Shown: positions 42,781-52,818, numbered from the stretch's first letter. The stretch is 64,000 nt of DNA from an uncultured Actinomycetes bacterium (GCA_937927625.1 CALBSD010000041.1:1-64000); one strand, 5' to 3'. Numbers and translations are program-made. Notes: a model not told the origin generated them from the letters alone.

Positions 42781-43686
42781 ATGACCGAGTACACCCCCGA
42801 CCAGTGCGATGTGAGCGTTGTCCTCCCGATCTATAACGAGAAGGGTCACCTTCGTGCCGAGATTGAGCGCATTCGCGAAGCTCTTGAAGCTTCGAAGTAT
42901 TCATTTGAATTAATCGTTGTGGATGATGGCAGTAATGACGGCTCAGAAAAGGAGCTTGCTCAGATTCCTGGAATCACACTGATCACTCATCGTCGCAACT
43001 CTGGAAGTGGTGCTGCTCGTCGTACGGGTACCACGGCTGCACGAGGTCGTGTTGTTGTATGGACAGACGTTGACATGACGTACCCCAATAACTTGATTCC
43101 AGAACTTGTTGATTCCATGGATGGCGTAGACCATGTTGTTGGTTGGCGCCAGACTGAAGAGGGAACTCATAAGTTGCTTCGCACGCCAGCAAAGTGGATC
43201 ATCCGCAAATTGGCAAGTTACTTGTCTGAAACTGACATCAAAGATCTCAACTCTGGATTACGTGCATTCCGTCGTGATGTTGCAATGCAATATGTGCATG
43301 AACTCCCGAAGGGCTTCTCTTGTGTCACTACGTTGACGATGTCGTTCTTGGGCAACGGATACTCCATCGGTTTCTTTCCGATTGAATATTTTCCACGTGC
43401 CGGCCGTTCGAAGTTTCACTGGTTGAAGGACACGCGCCGATACATCCTCCAAGTGATCAGAATGACGCTTTCCTATAACCCACTGAAGGTGTTCCTTCCT
43501 ATTGGACTGACTCTTCTTGGCCTTGGTTTTGTCAAGCTCGGTTTCGACTGGGCTGGTCGTGATTTCCGTTTAGCTGCAAACACGTTGTTGGTGTTCTTTG
43601 CTGCGTTGCAAGTCATCACTGTCGGATTGTTGGCTGACCTGGTTGTGCGAGCGACAAAGTCCCCAACTTCGGTTCCACCAGCTTGA
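42781..43686 (+). CDS. family 2 glycosyltransferase (dolichyl-phosphate-mannose-synthase-like)
   Basis: 301 residues. GT-A fold with VVLPIYNE (13-20), VDDGSNDGS (47-55) and the metal-binding DVD (95-97), then LNSGLRAFRRD. Two C-terminal membrane helices (about 237-260 and 265-290). Expected to move a sugar from a nucleotide donor to a polyprenyl phosphate for the GT-C-like protein encoded upstream. Confidence 0.88.
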   Translation: MTEYTPDQCDVSVVLPIYNEKGHLRAEIERIREALEASKYSFELIVVDDGSNDGSEKELAQIPGITLITHRRNSGSGAARRTGTTAARGRVVVWTDVDMTYPNNLIPELVDSMDGVDHVVGWRQTEEGTHKLLRTPAKWIIRKLASYLSETDIKDLNSGLRAFRRDVAMQYVHELPKGFSCVTTLTMSFLGNGYSIGFFPIEYFPRAGRSKFHWLKDTRRYILQVIRMTLSYNPLKVFLPIGLTLLGLGFVKLGFDWAGRDFRLAANTLLVFFAALQVITVGLLADLVVRATKSPTSVPPA

Positions 43687-43694
43687 TTCCTGCC

Positions 43695-44933
43695 GTGGAT
43701 TCTTCGCCACGTTCGGTTGCCATTGTTGGTGCGGCGCTCTCCGCGAATAAAGGTGCTGCTGCGATGCTGGAAACAGTTATTGCATGTCTTCCTTCCACTA
43801 TGGGGGAATGCTCCTTTGACATCTTGACGACGTATCCAGAAGCAGATGCTCCAAAGGTTCCCACTGGAAGTAATGCACGTGTCGTTGGCCTGCAACCACT
43901 TCGTTTGGCGTTGGTGGAAATTCCCATTGCGTTCTGTGCATTGATTGCTCGTTCGCTTCATCTGCCGTTGGGCTGGGTGCGTGCGAGGGCGTGCCGCTCA
44001 ATTCTGAACTCATCGGTAGTCGTTGATGTTGCAGGAATCTCATTCGTTGATGGCCGTGGAATTCCCATCACTATTTACAACAGTTTGATGACGGGCTTGT
44101 CATTGCTGTTGGGAGTTCCCACGGTGAAGGCTGCGCAGGCATTGGGCCCATTTAAGACTCAGCCGAATCGTCTGCTTGCAAAAATGGTTCTTCCACGACT
44201 TGCTGCAGTGTGTGCTCGCGGCGCAAGGACTCGTGAACATCTTGATTCGCTGAATCTGTCGAACGTGACGAATGTGGCAGATCTTGCTTTCTCGTTAGAA
44301 GAAGCGGGCTCATTGCCGCCATCGGTGGTTACTTCTCTTGAAGGCTTGGGAAACAAGTTTGTGGTTGTGATGCCAAGTTCAGTTGTTCGAGGTCTGTTTG
44401 AGTCGACCGGCGGGGATTATGTTGCCGCAGTTGCAGAACTAGTACGCGGTATTCGTGCTCGCACTGGGCTCGGTGTTGTGATTGCGCCGCACTCGTATCG
44501 AGTAGGACATCCAGAAGGACGAATGAACGACGGGCCCGTATGTCAACAAGTTGCTTCCCGTTTAACTGACGATGCGATGGTGGTCGGGATAGATGAAGAT
44601 TTGTCTGCAGGAGAATTGCGTCATCTGATTGCTCAAGGCGAAGTTCTCGTTACCTCCCGGTTTCACGCAATGATCTCCGGATTGTCAACATGTACGCCAA
44701 CTGTTGTTGTCGGGTGGAGTCACAAGTACAGAGAAGTGCTTGATGACTTCGGTCTGGTTGATTACGGAATGGACTCCTCAACGTTGTCCAACACCGAAGA
44801 GATTGTTGGCAAGGTGATGCAATGCATTACGAACGGTTCGATGATTACTGCGCAGATAACTGCAGCACTTCCTGCCGTGAAGGAAAGGTCGGGGCTGAAC
44901 TTCAGCATTATTGCGAAGGCTGCACGTTCATGA
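43695..44933 (+). CDS. polysaccharide pyruvyl transferase family protein
   Basis: 412 residues from the GTG at 43695; a TTG at 43683 overlapping the previous stop is an alternative. N-terminal VAIVGAALSANKGAAAMLE replaces the usual GNxGDxA loop, and the C-terminal signature VTSRFHAMISGLSTCTPTVVVGWSHKY is clear. Such enzymes add pyruvate ketals to surface sugars, or are catalytically diverged. Ends with ATGA overlap into the FrhB-like gene. Confidence 0.82.
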   Translation: MDSSPRSVAIVGAALSANKGAAAMLETVIACLPSTMGECSFDILTTYPEADAPKVPTGSNARVVGLQPLRLALVEIPIAFCALIARSLHLPLGWVRARACRSILNSSVVVDVAGISFVDGRGIPITIYNSLMTGLSLLLGVPTVKAAQALGPFKTQPNRLLAKMVLPRLAAVCARGARTREHLDSLNLSNVTNVADLAFSLEEAGSLPPSVVTSLEGLGNKFVVVMPSSVVRGLFESTGGDYVAAVAELVRGIRARTGLGVVIAPHSYRVGHPEGRMNDGPVCQQVASRLTDDAMVVGIDEDLSAGELRHLIAQGEVLVTSRFHAMISGLSTCTPTVVVGWSHKYREVLDDFGLVDYGMDSSTLSNTEEIVGKVMQCITNGSMITAQITAALPAVKERSGLNFSIIAKAARS

Positions 44934-46285
44934 ACGTCACGACTGATCTCTCTGGTGTTATTTCTTCGGGCATGTGCATCGGTTGTGGTGCATGCGAGAT
45001 GGCCGATTCATCTGTCAAGGTCTCTCTGAACCCACAGCGACTGATCTATGAACCAGAAACCGCGGGTTCCTCAACTGCAGCAAGCGTGTGTCCTGCAGTA
45101 GCAGTTGATTACGAAGGTTTGCAGAACTATTTGTTCCCCGGTTCTGAAATAGGCCCATTCGGTGTTGTTCGCTCTGTGCATCTTTCGCAAAGCACGAATA
45201 ACGGCCGAAATATGAAGGCAAGTTCTGGTGGCCTCATCAAGGAACTGTTACGTCATCTTCTTGCCGACAATCACATTGACGGAGTGATTGCGTTGGACCA
45301 CGTTGATGGCATCGAGTTCGCAGCGCGTTTGGTGACATCGCCCGATGATGTGGACACGCTGCCCGGTTCGATCTATCACAATCTGAAACAGACTCCAGCT
45401 CTGCAATTGTTGCGAGATACTCCTGGTCGTCTGGCGATTGTGGCAATTCCTTGCCAACTTGAAGGTCTCTATGCCTGGGTGAAACAGCAGGTGCCAGAAC
45501 TTCGCGAGAAAATTGTCATCACGATTGGTTTGCTCTGTGGTTGGCAGTATTCCCACCACAGCATCAATGCGATGGGTGAGTACCTCGGATACAACCCAGA
45601 AGAGATCTCGGACATCTCGTATCGAGGCGGTGGGCCAGTAGGAAAGCTCACTGTCAAAACGCGCGATGGCGAGACCTTCACCGCAAGTCGCCGTGTTGAT
45701 TTTGGCTATCAAGTGGCCTTTGATCGCCACTTCAATACATCGCGCTGTCATGTGTGCATTAATCACTCCAATTTCTTGGCGGATTTGGTGGTCGGTGATG
45801 CGTGGTTGCCCAGCACGGTGTTTACCAAGACTGGCATCAGTCTTGTTGTGTGCCGTACAGAGTTTGCTGAGAAGTCTCTGCAGTCGCTGGTTGACAGCGG
45901 TAGCTGCGTCTCCATTCAAGTCGGAGAAGATGAGATCCGCGAGTCGCAAACAGAGCGTGTGGTCTTTGGTGAATTCGCGTATGCGTATGCGCAATACCTT
46001 CGCGAGATTGGGCTCCACACTCCAGAACTTCATGGACCCAATGAAGGCTTCGGAACTTTGAAGCCTCGTCGTCAGGTCACGAAGTTTCACCGGGAGTTGG
46101 TTCGCAAGCAGTCGCTGATGGCGTCACGTCGGTACAAATACATGAAGATACGCAAAGCAACTCTGGAATTGCGGGGCTACATCATGCGATACGTCCGCTG
46201 GTTTATGGTGCGAATTCTTCGTGTGAAGAGTTTGAGTGGGCAGCGCAAGGAAATCTCGCGCGACAGATTCTCAGGATTTCACTGA
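44930..46285 (+). CDS. FrhB-type (coenzyme F420 hydrogenase/dehydrogenase beta subunit) iron-sulfur protein
   Basis: 451 residues from the ATG at 44930. N-terminal ferredoxin-like cluster C16, C19, C22 and C54, then FrhB domains: KASSGGLIKELLRHLL, IPCQLEGLYAW, ISYRGGGPVGKLTV and CHVCINHSNFLADLVVGDAWLP with further cysteines. FrhB-like proteins next to pyruvyltransferases are found in exopolysaccharide loci, where a redox or flavin role is suspected but unproven. Translationally coupled to the pyruvyltransferase. Its 3' end overlaps the convergent gene by 15 nt. Confidence 0.83.
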   Translation: MNVTTDLSGVISSGMCIGCGACEMADSSVKVSLNPQRLIYEPETAGSSTAASVCPAVAVDYEGLQNYLFPGSEIGPFGVVRSVHLSQSTNNGRNMKASSGGLIKELLRHLLADNHIDGVIALDHVDGIEFAARLVTSPDDVDTLPGSIYHNLKQTPALQLLRDTPGRLAIVAIPCQLEGLYAWVKQQVPELREKIVITIGLLCGWQYSHHSINAMGEYLGYNPEEISDISYRGGGPVGKLTVKTRDGETFTASRRVDFGYQVAFDRHFNTSRCHVCINHSNFLADLVVGDAWLPSTVFTKTGISLVVCRTEFAEKSLQSLVDSGSCVSIQVGEDEIRESQTERVVFGEFAYAYAQYLREIGLHTPELHGPNEGFGTLKPRRQVTKFHRELVRKQSLMASRRYKYMKIRKATLELRGYIMRYVRWFMVRILRVKSLSGQRKEISRDRFSGFH

Positions 46286-47197
46286 CCGAACTGATTTCGC
46301 CACGATGTTGGCGACCAATGCTCCGACGAGATCGACAGCAATAAACACCACGCGGCTGGCAAGTGCGAGCGAGACTGCGACTGCGGGAGTCAGTGCAGAA
46401 CCTGCGAGCGCGGTAAAGACTGATTCACGAACGCCAATGCCTCCGGGCACTCCGACGACGATGAAGCCCGCCAGCCAAGACGCTGATGTGATGAAGAGCA
46501 TGTGGGTGATTCGAATGTGTGCGCCAAAGGCCGATGCGGTGACTGATGTGGAGAGCGACATGAGTATCCATGCAGGAAGATGCATCAGTGTCAAAGTGAG
46601 AAGGCGTCGTGGTTCTGTGAGTGCTGAGGCACGAGGGCTAACACGATTGAGAAGGGCAAGCACCTTTGTTCGCAAGAATGAGTTACTGAAGGCAAGAAAG
46701 CCAGTACCGAGGCCGAGCAGTCCTAGTAATCCAGCGATGGGGTAGGACCAAGAGAGCAGTGACCCAATGCAGATGGTGAGGGAGGCTGCAAGATACGTGG
46801 TGACCATGGACAGGCCCGTGGCGGCGTATGCATCTGTGCGGGGCACTCCACCACGAGTGGCAAGCTCTGCGCGCCCGACAATTGGCCAGATGCCGCCGGG
46901 AACGTATTTGCCCAATTGACCAGCGAAGTACCAGGACATGGCAGAGCGCGGTGGAGCTTGATGTCCGCGAGTGACCAGCATGCGTGTCCAGAGATATCCG
47001 ATGAGGGTCATGGCGGATAAGCCAAGGGCAAGGCTTGCAATCAGAGTGAGGCCATTCAAGTGCGAGAAAGCGTCAGACACCTCATGACGCTTGGCAACAA
47101 TGGTGCGAACAACAAATGCGATTCCTGCAATTCCGATGAGGATTCCACCTGCAGATGCAAGTTTTCCGAGAAGAGGATTGCGCTTGCTCTGATTCAC
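46271..47197 (-). CDS. flippase-like membrane protein (UPF0104 / LPG-synthase N-terminal type)
   Basis: 308 residues with about eight membrane segments. The signature GQLGKYVPGGIWPIVGRAELATRGGVPR, then VPGGIGVRESVF, matches the lysylphosphatidylglycerol synthase / AglD membrane domain family, thought to flip or modify lipids. Last gene of a minus-strand run starting at 52.8 kb, and convergent with the polysaccharide operon, to which its function may belong. Confidence 0.8.
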   Translation of the reverse strand: MNQSKRNPLLGKLASAGGILIGIAGIAFVVRTIVAKRHEVSDAFSHLNGLTLIASLALGLSAMTLIGYLWTRMLVTRGHQAPPRSAMSWYFAGQLGKYVPGGIWPIVGRAELATRGGVPRTDAYAATGLSMVTTYLAASLTICIGSLLSWSYPIAGLLGLLGLGTGFLAFSNSFLRTKVLALLNRVSPRASALTEPRRLLTLTLMHLPAWILMSLSTSVTASAFGAHIRITHMLFITSASWLAGFIVVGVPGGIGVRESVFTALAGSALTPAVAVSLALASRVVFIAVDLVGALVANIVAKSVRSVKS

Positions 47198-47214
47198 CTC
47201 ACAAGATTACGGCT

Positions 47215-47973
47215 TTATCGACGGTCTTGAAGGAATGGGAATTTCTGGCGAACTGCCGAGACATGCAGCGGATCAACGTCTGCGTAGATGATCGTTGATT
47301 TACGACCTGCATCAGCCAACACCACGCCCAGTGGGTCGATGATGCGGCTGTCGCCGGAATAAGCGAGATTGCCGCCTTCGCCGATGCGATTGCATCCGAT
47401 GACATACGCCTGATTCTCGATTGCACGTGCGGTCAGTAGGGCAATCCAATGCTCTCGTCGGGATTCCGGCCAGTTGGCAGGAATGACATAGGCATCGGTG
47501 TCATCTGCAAGCGCCCAGAATTCATCAGCAAAACGAAGGTCGTAACAAACGAAGAGAGATACACGAACGCCCTTCACCAGAACTGTGGTGAAGTCGGAAC
47601 CAGCGCGGAAGTGTTTGTCCTCGCCGCCGTAAGTGAATGGATGGATTTTGGAATACCGATCAAAAGAGCCATCAGGATGTGCGACAACTAGTGAGTTGAA
47701 AGGGCGCGGATCATCTGGCTGTGTCTCCGGGCAACTTCCGCAGATGATGACATTGTGCTCTTGTGCCATATGTGCGAGAAACTGCGAGGACGATCCACCC
47801 GTGGGTTCACCAATGTCTTCGCGATCTACGACAAACCCCGTGGAGAACATCTCTGAGAGAACAATTAGTTCTGCGTCATTGGCAGCGGCTTCGGCAATGC
47901 GTGGTGAGAGTGATGCAAAGTTTGCGTCACGATTGGCCCAAACAATGTCATGTTGAATAACAGCAACTTTCAT
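47215..47973 (-). CDS. nitrilase-family carbon-nitrogen hydrolase (omega-amidase-like)
   Basis: 252 residues. Catalytic triad E41 (SEMFSTGF), K109 (YSKIHPF) and C143 (VCYDLRF) of the nitrilase superfamily; closest in pattern to the YafV/omega-amidase group. The ATG at 47973 overlaps the stop of the aminotransferase (ATGA). Pairing of a transaminase with omega-amidase is the known glutamine transaminase-omega-amidase route, in which 2-oxoglutaramate is hydrolysed, as in methionine salvage. Confidence 0.88.
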   Translation of the reverse strand: MKVAVIQHDIVWANRDANFASLSPRIAEAAANDAELIVLSEMFSTGFVVDREDIGEPTGGSSSQFLAHMAQEHNVIICGSCPETQPDDPRPFNSLVVAHPDGSFDRYSKIHPFTYGGEDKHFRAGSDFTTVLVKGVRVSLFVCYDLRFADEFWALADDTDAYVIPANWPESRREHWIALLTARAIENQAYVIGCNRIGEGGNLAYSGDSRIIDPLGVVLADAGRKSTIIYADVDPLHVSAVRQKFPFLQDRR

Positions 47974-49151
47974 TTCCAATTCCTCAATTTCTCAGAGGCG
48001 GATTGCATAGTTTCAATTTGCTTACAGAAGGCAAATCTCACAAGATGAGTGCCTTCGTGTGCATGCCGTGGGTCGTACAACACAGAACCGGGAATGGCGA
48101 CGACGCCGCATGCTGAGGGCAAAGCCCGACAAAAGTCCAATGCGTCTCTGTGTGGCCATCGATGACGAATGTCAGCAGTAATGAAGTACGTACCTTCGGG
48201 TCGAATCGGTTGAAGATCAGCGGCCATTAAGGCATCCATCAAAATGTCACGTTTGGACTGCAGATCTGCAGCAAGGTTTACAAAGTAGGTATCGGGGAGT
48301 CGTAGGCCCGCTGCGATGGCGGATTGAAATGGTGTTCCGCCTGCGAATGTGAACAACTGCTTTGCCATGCGAGTGGCATGAAGAAGTGATGCTGGTGCGC
48401 ATGCCCAGCCAATTTTCCAACCGGTGGTGTTGAACGACTTTCCACCTGAGGAAATGGTGATGGTTCGCTCGCGCATTCCGGGCAGTGAAGCGATTGGTGT
48501 GTGAGTCAAATTGTCGAAGACAAGATGTTCGTACACCTCATCAGAAATGACGATGAGGTCATGCTCAATCGCTACGTCAGCAACTTGCTGCAACTCTTCA
48601 GCGTTGAACACCATGCCTGTCGGATTATGCGGTGAGTTCAGCAAAATGATGCGGGTCCGCGAGGTAACGGCTGCCCGCAATTCAGTTGGGTCAAATCCGT
48701 AACGACCGCTTGATTGTGGACGCAATGTCACTGGCGAGAGAGTTCCGCCTGCCAGTGCAACACAACCTGCATACGTATCGAAGAGTGGCTCAAAGACAAT
48801 GACCTCGTCGCCGTCATTGAGAATGCCAAGTAATGCGCCCGCTAATGCCTCAGTGGCACCCATGGTGACGAGCACTTCACTGTCGGGGTCATAGGTCAAA
48901 CCCCAGAATCGCTTCTGATGTTCTGCAATCGCAGCGCGGAGATTTGATTGACCAACCCCAGGTGGATACTGGTTGTTGCCCGATGCGATCTCTGATTGTG
49001 CAGTGTTCAAGACCTCTACGGGTCCGTTGTAATCCGGAAACCCTTGACCAAGATTGATGGAGCCAGTTTCAACTGCAAGCGCAGTCATCTCGGCGAAAAT
49101 GGACGCGCCAAAGCCGGCCAACTTGGTGGTTAATGGCTGTTGCAGGCTCAC
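47970..49151 (-). CDS. class I PLP aminotransferase (methionine/kynurenine type)
   Basis: 393 residues. INLGQGFPDYNGP near the N-terminus, NSPHNPTG (172-179), SDEVYEHLVF, PLP lysine K238 in SSGGKSFNTTGWKIGW, and RFAFCK near the end. This matches the YbdL/KAT group that transaminates methionine, glutamine and aromatic amino acids. Coupling to the nitrilase supports use of glutamine as amino donor, for example on 4-methylthio-2-oxobutanoate. GTG start. Confidence 0.9.
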   Translation of the reverse strand: MSLQQPLTTKLAGFGASIFAEMTALAVETGSINLGQGFPDYNGPVEVLNTAQSEIASGNNQYPPGVGQSNLRAAIAEHQKRFWGLTYDPDSEVLVTMGATEALAGALLGILNDGDEVIVFEPLFDTYAGCVALAGGTLSPVTLRPQSSGRYGFDPTELRAAVTSRTRIILLNSPHNPTGMVFNAEELQQVADVAIEHDLIVISDEVYEHLVFDNLTHTPIASLPGMRERTITISSGGKSFNTTGWKIGWACAPASLLHATRMAKQLFTFAGGTPFQSAIAAGLRLPDTYFVNLAADLQSKRDILMDALMAADLQPIRPEGTYFITADIRHRWPHRDALDFCRALPSACGVVAIPGSVLYDPRHAHEGTHLVRFAFCKQIETMQSASEKLRNWK

Positions 49152-49181
49152 TGCCTCAGCGTATTCCTCAGAGGGGAAGGG

Positions 49182-50183
49182 TTAAGCAGTCCAGCCTGAG
49201 AACGCGTCGATCATTGCCTTCACATCGCCCAGTGGGTACAAGATTGGGCACGTTGCGCCGTCCTTCATGTATTCACGGACTTTGGCACGTGCATCGTCTG
49301 GAGTTCCTGAAGCAGTCAGCATCTGAACAATTTCGTCGGGCACCAATTTGGAAGCTGCGACAACTTGTTCGTGTGTTGCTGGCCACGTGAGAACTTCGCC
49401 CACCTTGTCGAGAAGTGACTGTGGTACTCCTGATGCCTTCATGATGTGTGGTTGCTGACCGAGGTACTGAGTGACCATGAGGCGAGCCATATCAAGAGCG
49501 GTCTTGCGATCTTCGTGAACGCTGCACACCACCAACTGTGGGCGATCAATTTCTTCCCACTTGCGACCAGCTTTGTCTGCGCCCTTCGCGAGAGCCTCGA
49601 TAGCGGTCTTGTTGTAATCGGGTGACACGAGATAGTTGAGGACGACGCCATCGGCAATTTCGCCTGCGAGTTCCATCATCTGCATGCCGGTGGCCCCGAG
49701 GTAGATAGGAACATGCTTGGGGCGACGCTCTTGGTATACGTAGTCGAGTTCAACGCCATCGAGGTGAACGAATTCGCCATCCATCGTGACTGTTTCGTTT
49801 GCGAGGAGTCCACGAACTGCGGTGATGATTTCACGCATGGCACGCAATGGCTTTGCACGTGACACACCGACCTTTGCAGCCAATGGGTCCCACCAGGCAC
49901 CAATGCCAAGAATCACTCGACCAGGAGCAAGGTCATCAAGAGTGGAGAAGGTGGCAGCAAGACGAGCAGGGTTGCGTGTCCAGCAGTCAACAACGCCAGA
50001 TCCAATTTTGATGTTGTCAGTCACTGCAGCGAATGCGGACATAGGAACAATGGCATCGCGCACAAGGCGGCTGTCTGCTTGCCAGACGGCTTCAAAACCT
50101 TTTTCTTCTGCGTACTTGGTGTACTCCATTCCTTCTCTGATGGGGTGTGCATCCTGAAGGTAAATAGCGGCGGGGCTTGACAT
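49182..50183 (-). CDS. luciferase-like, probably F420-dependent oxidoreductase
   Basis: 333 residues; AAGGAGA before the ATG. TIM-barrel with [68 protein letters not shown] and [31 protein letters not shown], the pattern of MER-like F420 enzymes. Lies 25 nt after the molybdenum hydroxylase gene. A joint role in oxidising a heterocycle or aldehyde is possible. Substrate unknown. Confidence 0.83.
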   Translation of the reverse strand: MSSPAAIYLQDAHPIREGMEYTKYAEEKGFEAVWQADSRLVRDAIVPMSAFAAVTDNIKIGSGVVDCWTRNPARLAATFSTLDDLAPGRVILGIGAWWDPLAAKVGVSRAKPLRAMREIITAVRGLLANETVTMDGEFVHLDGVELDYVYQERRPKHVPIYLGATGMQMMELAGEIADGVVLNYLVSPDYNKTAIEALAKGADKAGRKWEEIDRPQLVVCSVHEDRKTALDMARLMVTQYLGQQPHIMKASGVPQSLLDKVGEVLTWPATHEQVVAASKLVPDEIVQMLTASGTPDDARAKVREYMKDGATCPILYPLGDVKAMIDAFSGWTA

Positions 50184-50208
50184 GGTGTCTCCTTGTTCCA
50201 GTTAATTC

Positions 50209-52806
50209 TTAATCGTTTGAACTGTCGTTCTTTGGCTTCATTGGTAGGCGAGTGCGCCACTGTCCATCTGCGTTGTGCAGAGCAGCTGCAACTGCAGGCG
50301 CTGTTGGCACAAGACCAATTTCTCCGACACCTTTAATTCCGTATGGGCTCTTTGGCTGTGGGCACTCCACCAATATGACTTCGATATTGGGTACGTCCTT
50401 GGCGCGCAAGATGCCAAGTGAACGCAATGTCATGTTGGTGGGGAAGCCGGTTTCATCACTAGGGAAATCTTCGCTGAGTGCATAACCAAGACCCATGTGA
50501 ACAGCACCTTCAATTTGGCCTTCACACAGTGTCGGGTTCACTGCACGACCAACGTCATGTACTGCGACAACCTTCTCGATCTCTTGCGTGGTTGGATCCA
50601 TCACAACGAGTTGGGCGGCGTAGCCAAAAGCAGAGTGAATCGTTGGATTCTCCACGCCGGGTTCACCCAAGTGCTGTGTCCAGTCAACGACATATTCTCC
50701 GATGTAATCAACGCCTTGTTGACGTCCACCTTTATTTGCTTCCGCACAAGCTGCCTTCACGGAGGCTGCTGCCATCAGAGTTCCACGACTTCCTGTTGTT
50801 TGGCCAAATCCAAGTTGACGTGTTGTGTCGACGATGACGCGAATGCTTGAAGCATCGATGCCGAGTTCTTCTACTGCAACTTGCAGGGCAACGGTGTGTA
50901 CGCCTTGGCCCATTTCGGTCCAGCCGTGACGCACTTCAATAATGCCATCTGCACGGAAATGAATTGCTGCCTTCGAAACTTCTCGAAAGCCATTACCAAG
51001 ACCGGAGTTTTTTAATCCAAGACCCAGGCCCACTGCTTTTCCAGCAGCAACAGCGGCGTCGTATTCATCCTTGATGGTGTCGAGGCAAGTCTCGGCGCCA
51101 AGGCAACCATCGTCCATGATCTGACCAGGTCCCCAGACTTCGCCAGGATGAATCACGTTGCGCTTACGTATTTCCCAACTGGAGATGCCGACCTTTTCTG
51201 CAAGTCGATCAAGGCAGCCTTCCATTGCGAACTGCGCCTGGTTCGCACCAAAGCCGCGGAACGCTCCACACACGGGGTTGTTGGTGCGTACTGCGACGGA
51301 GCAAACATCAACTGCAGGTGTGTGATACGGACCGGTTGCATGTCCGGCTGCACGCTCAAGAACCTTCATGCCAACTGATGCATAAGAGCCGGAGTCACCA
51401 ACCATGCGAGCACGCACTGCAGTGATCTTGCCGTTTGCATCGCAGCCCACCGTGTATTCCATCTCGATGGGGTGACGCTTCGCGTGCATCAACAAACTTT
51501 CTTCACGAGAAAGTGTGCACTTCACGGGGCGTTGCAATAGCCATGCTGCGAGGGCAGTCTGGCCCTGGTTGGACATGTCTTCCTTGCCGCCGAACCCGCC
51601 GCCGTTTGAAACCAGTTCAACGGTGACTTTCTCGGTGGGGATATCAAGTAGTGCACAGATTTGATCGCGGTCGTCCCACACGCCTTGTCCACCTGAGTAC
51701 ACGTGCATAGTCCCGCTGTCTTTGTTGGGAACTGCGAGTGTTGATTCAGGTTCGAGGAATGCATGTTCAATGCGCTGCGTATTGAAAGTTTCGTTCACTA
51801 CAAATGCGCTGGCTGCAAGTTGAGATTCAACATCACCTCGTGCATATTCGCTACGTGACAAAACGTTGCTGTCAGTGCCGGCTACTGCAATCTCGGAATC
51901 TGTGATGGCGGACTTTGCATCAACTATGGGTCGCAGTGGCGCGTACTCGACATTGATGAGAGCAGCAGCAGCTCGTGCCTCGCGACGGCTGTTCGCAACA
52001 ACGATGGCGAGAACATCGCCAGCATACGAAGTGCGTTCTCCGACACCAATAAAGACGGGCCAGTCTTTGTAAATGATGCCTACTTTGTTGGTGCCTGGAA
52101 CATCTTGGCGCGTGTAGACAGCGACAACGCCTGGCGCAGCCTTTGCCTGGGAGGTATCGATTGAGATGATGTCGGCGCGAACGTGCTTAGTGAGATGCAG
52201 CGCTCCATGCAACATGCCGGGAACGCGAATGTCGTCGACATAGCCGCGGTCACCCAACGCAAGTTCTGCTGCTTCGTACTTGATACCGCGCGATCCAACT
52301 CCACCAGGCATTGAGACATCAACGGCAGTTCCCTTAGCGACGGTCTCAATGGCATCAAGTACTTTGACGTAACCCGTGCAACGACAGAGATGTGCTCCGA
52401 GGTGACGCGCCATATCTTCACGCTTGAGATCGGCGCCTTTCTTGTCAACTTGCGACTTTGCTCGCATCACGATGCCTGGGATGCAGAAACCACATTGCAA
52501 TCCGCCACATGCGGAGAAAGCGTCGGAGTAGCGGGTGCGTTCTTCTTCATCGACGCCTTCGAGAGTGGTGATCTCTTTGCCTTCAGCTTTTGCGACGGGG
52601 TACTGGCAGCTGACTTGGGCCTTGCCATCAATCATGATGGTGCAGCAGCCACATTGGCCCGAAGGGGAGCAGCCGTCCTTCGGGGACGTGATGTCTAATT
52701 CCTCGCGAAGAGCCGAGAGAAGATGGGGATGGTCCACGGAGACGGAGACGTCCCGACCATTGACCTTGAATGAGACGCGGGTTCCAGATGAGGCAATGTC
52801 AGTCAC
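50209..52806 (-). CDS. xanthine dehydrogenase/aldehyde oxidase family hydroxylase, fused [2Fe-2S] and molybdopterin subunits
   Basis: 865 residues. N-terminal plant-type [2Fe-2S] domain (C46, C52, C54/C55, C67) and second cluster domain (CGFC, then CRCTGY), then the molybdopterin domain from about 170: GGGFGGKED, FRGFGANQAQFAME, EMGQGVHT, GSRGT and the catalytic glutamate in KGVGEIGLVP. The FAD domain is absent, as in Desulfovibrio-type aldehyde oxidoreductase, so electrons must go to another carrier. Cofactor: molybdopterin, possibly the cytosine form. GTG start supported by TAAACT 6 nt upstream. First gene of a five-gene run. Confidence 0.9.
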   Translation of the reverse strand: MTDIASSGTRVSFKVNGRDVSVSVDHPHLLSALREELDITSPKDGCSPSGQCGCCTIMIDGKAQVSCQYPVAKAEGKEITTLEGVDEEERTRYSDAFSACGGLQCGFCIPGIVMRAKSQVDKKGADLKREDMARHLGAHLCRCTGYVKVLDAIETVAKGTAVDVSMPGGVGSRGIKYEAAELALGDRGYVDDIRVPGMLHGALHLTKHVRADIISIDTSQAKAAPGVVAVYTRQDVPGTNKVGIIYKDWPVFIGVGERTSYAGDVLAIVVANSRREARAAAALINVEYAPLRPIVDAKSAITDSEIAVAGTDSNVLSRSEYARGDVESQLAASAFVVNETFNTQRIEHAFLEPESTLAVPNKDSGTMHVYSGGQGVWDDRDQICALLDIPTEKVTVELVSNGGGFGGKEDMSNQGQTALAAWLLQRPVKCTLSREESLLMHAKRHPIEMEYTVGCDANGKITAVRARMVGDSGSYASVGMKVLERAAGHATGPYHTPAVDVCSVAVRTNNPVCGAFRGFGANQAQFAMEGCLDRLAEKVGISSWEIRKRNVIHPGEVWGPGQIMDDGCLGAETCLDTIKDEYDAAVAAGKAVGLGLGLKNSGLGNGFREVSKAAIHFRADGIIEVRHGWTEMGQGVHTVALQVAVEELGIDASSIRVIVDTTRQLGFGQTTGSRGTLMAAASVKAACAEANKGGRQQGVDYIGEYVVDWTQHLGEPGVENPTIHSAFGYAAQLVVMDPTTQEIEKVVAVHDVGRAVNPTLCEGQIEGAVHMGLGYALSEDFPSDETGFPTNMTLRSLGILRAKDVPNIEVILVECPQPKSPYGIKGVGEIGLVPTAPAVAAALHNADGQWRTRLPMKPKNDSSND

Positions 52807-52812
52807 TCGGGA

Positions 52813-52818
52813 AGTTTA
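52813..52818 (-). promoter_or_regulatory. -10 hexamer TAAACT of the molybdenum hydroxylase operon
   Basis: TAAACT on the minus strand ends 6 nt before the GTG at 52806. Back to back with the plsC-like promoter; 86 nt separate the two starts. Confidence 0.6.
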
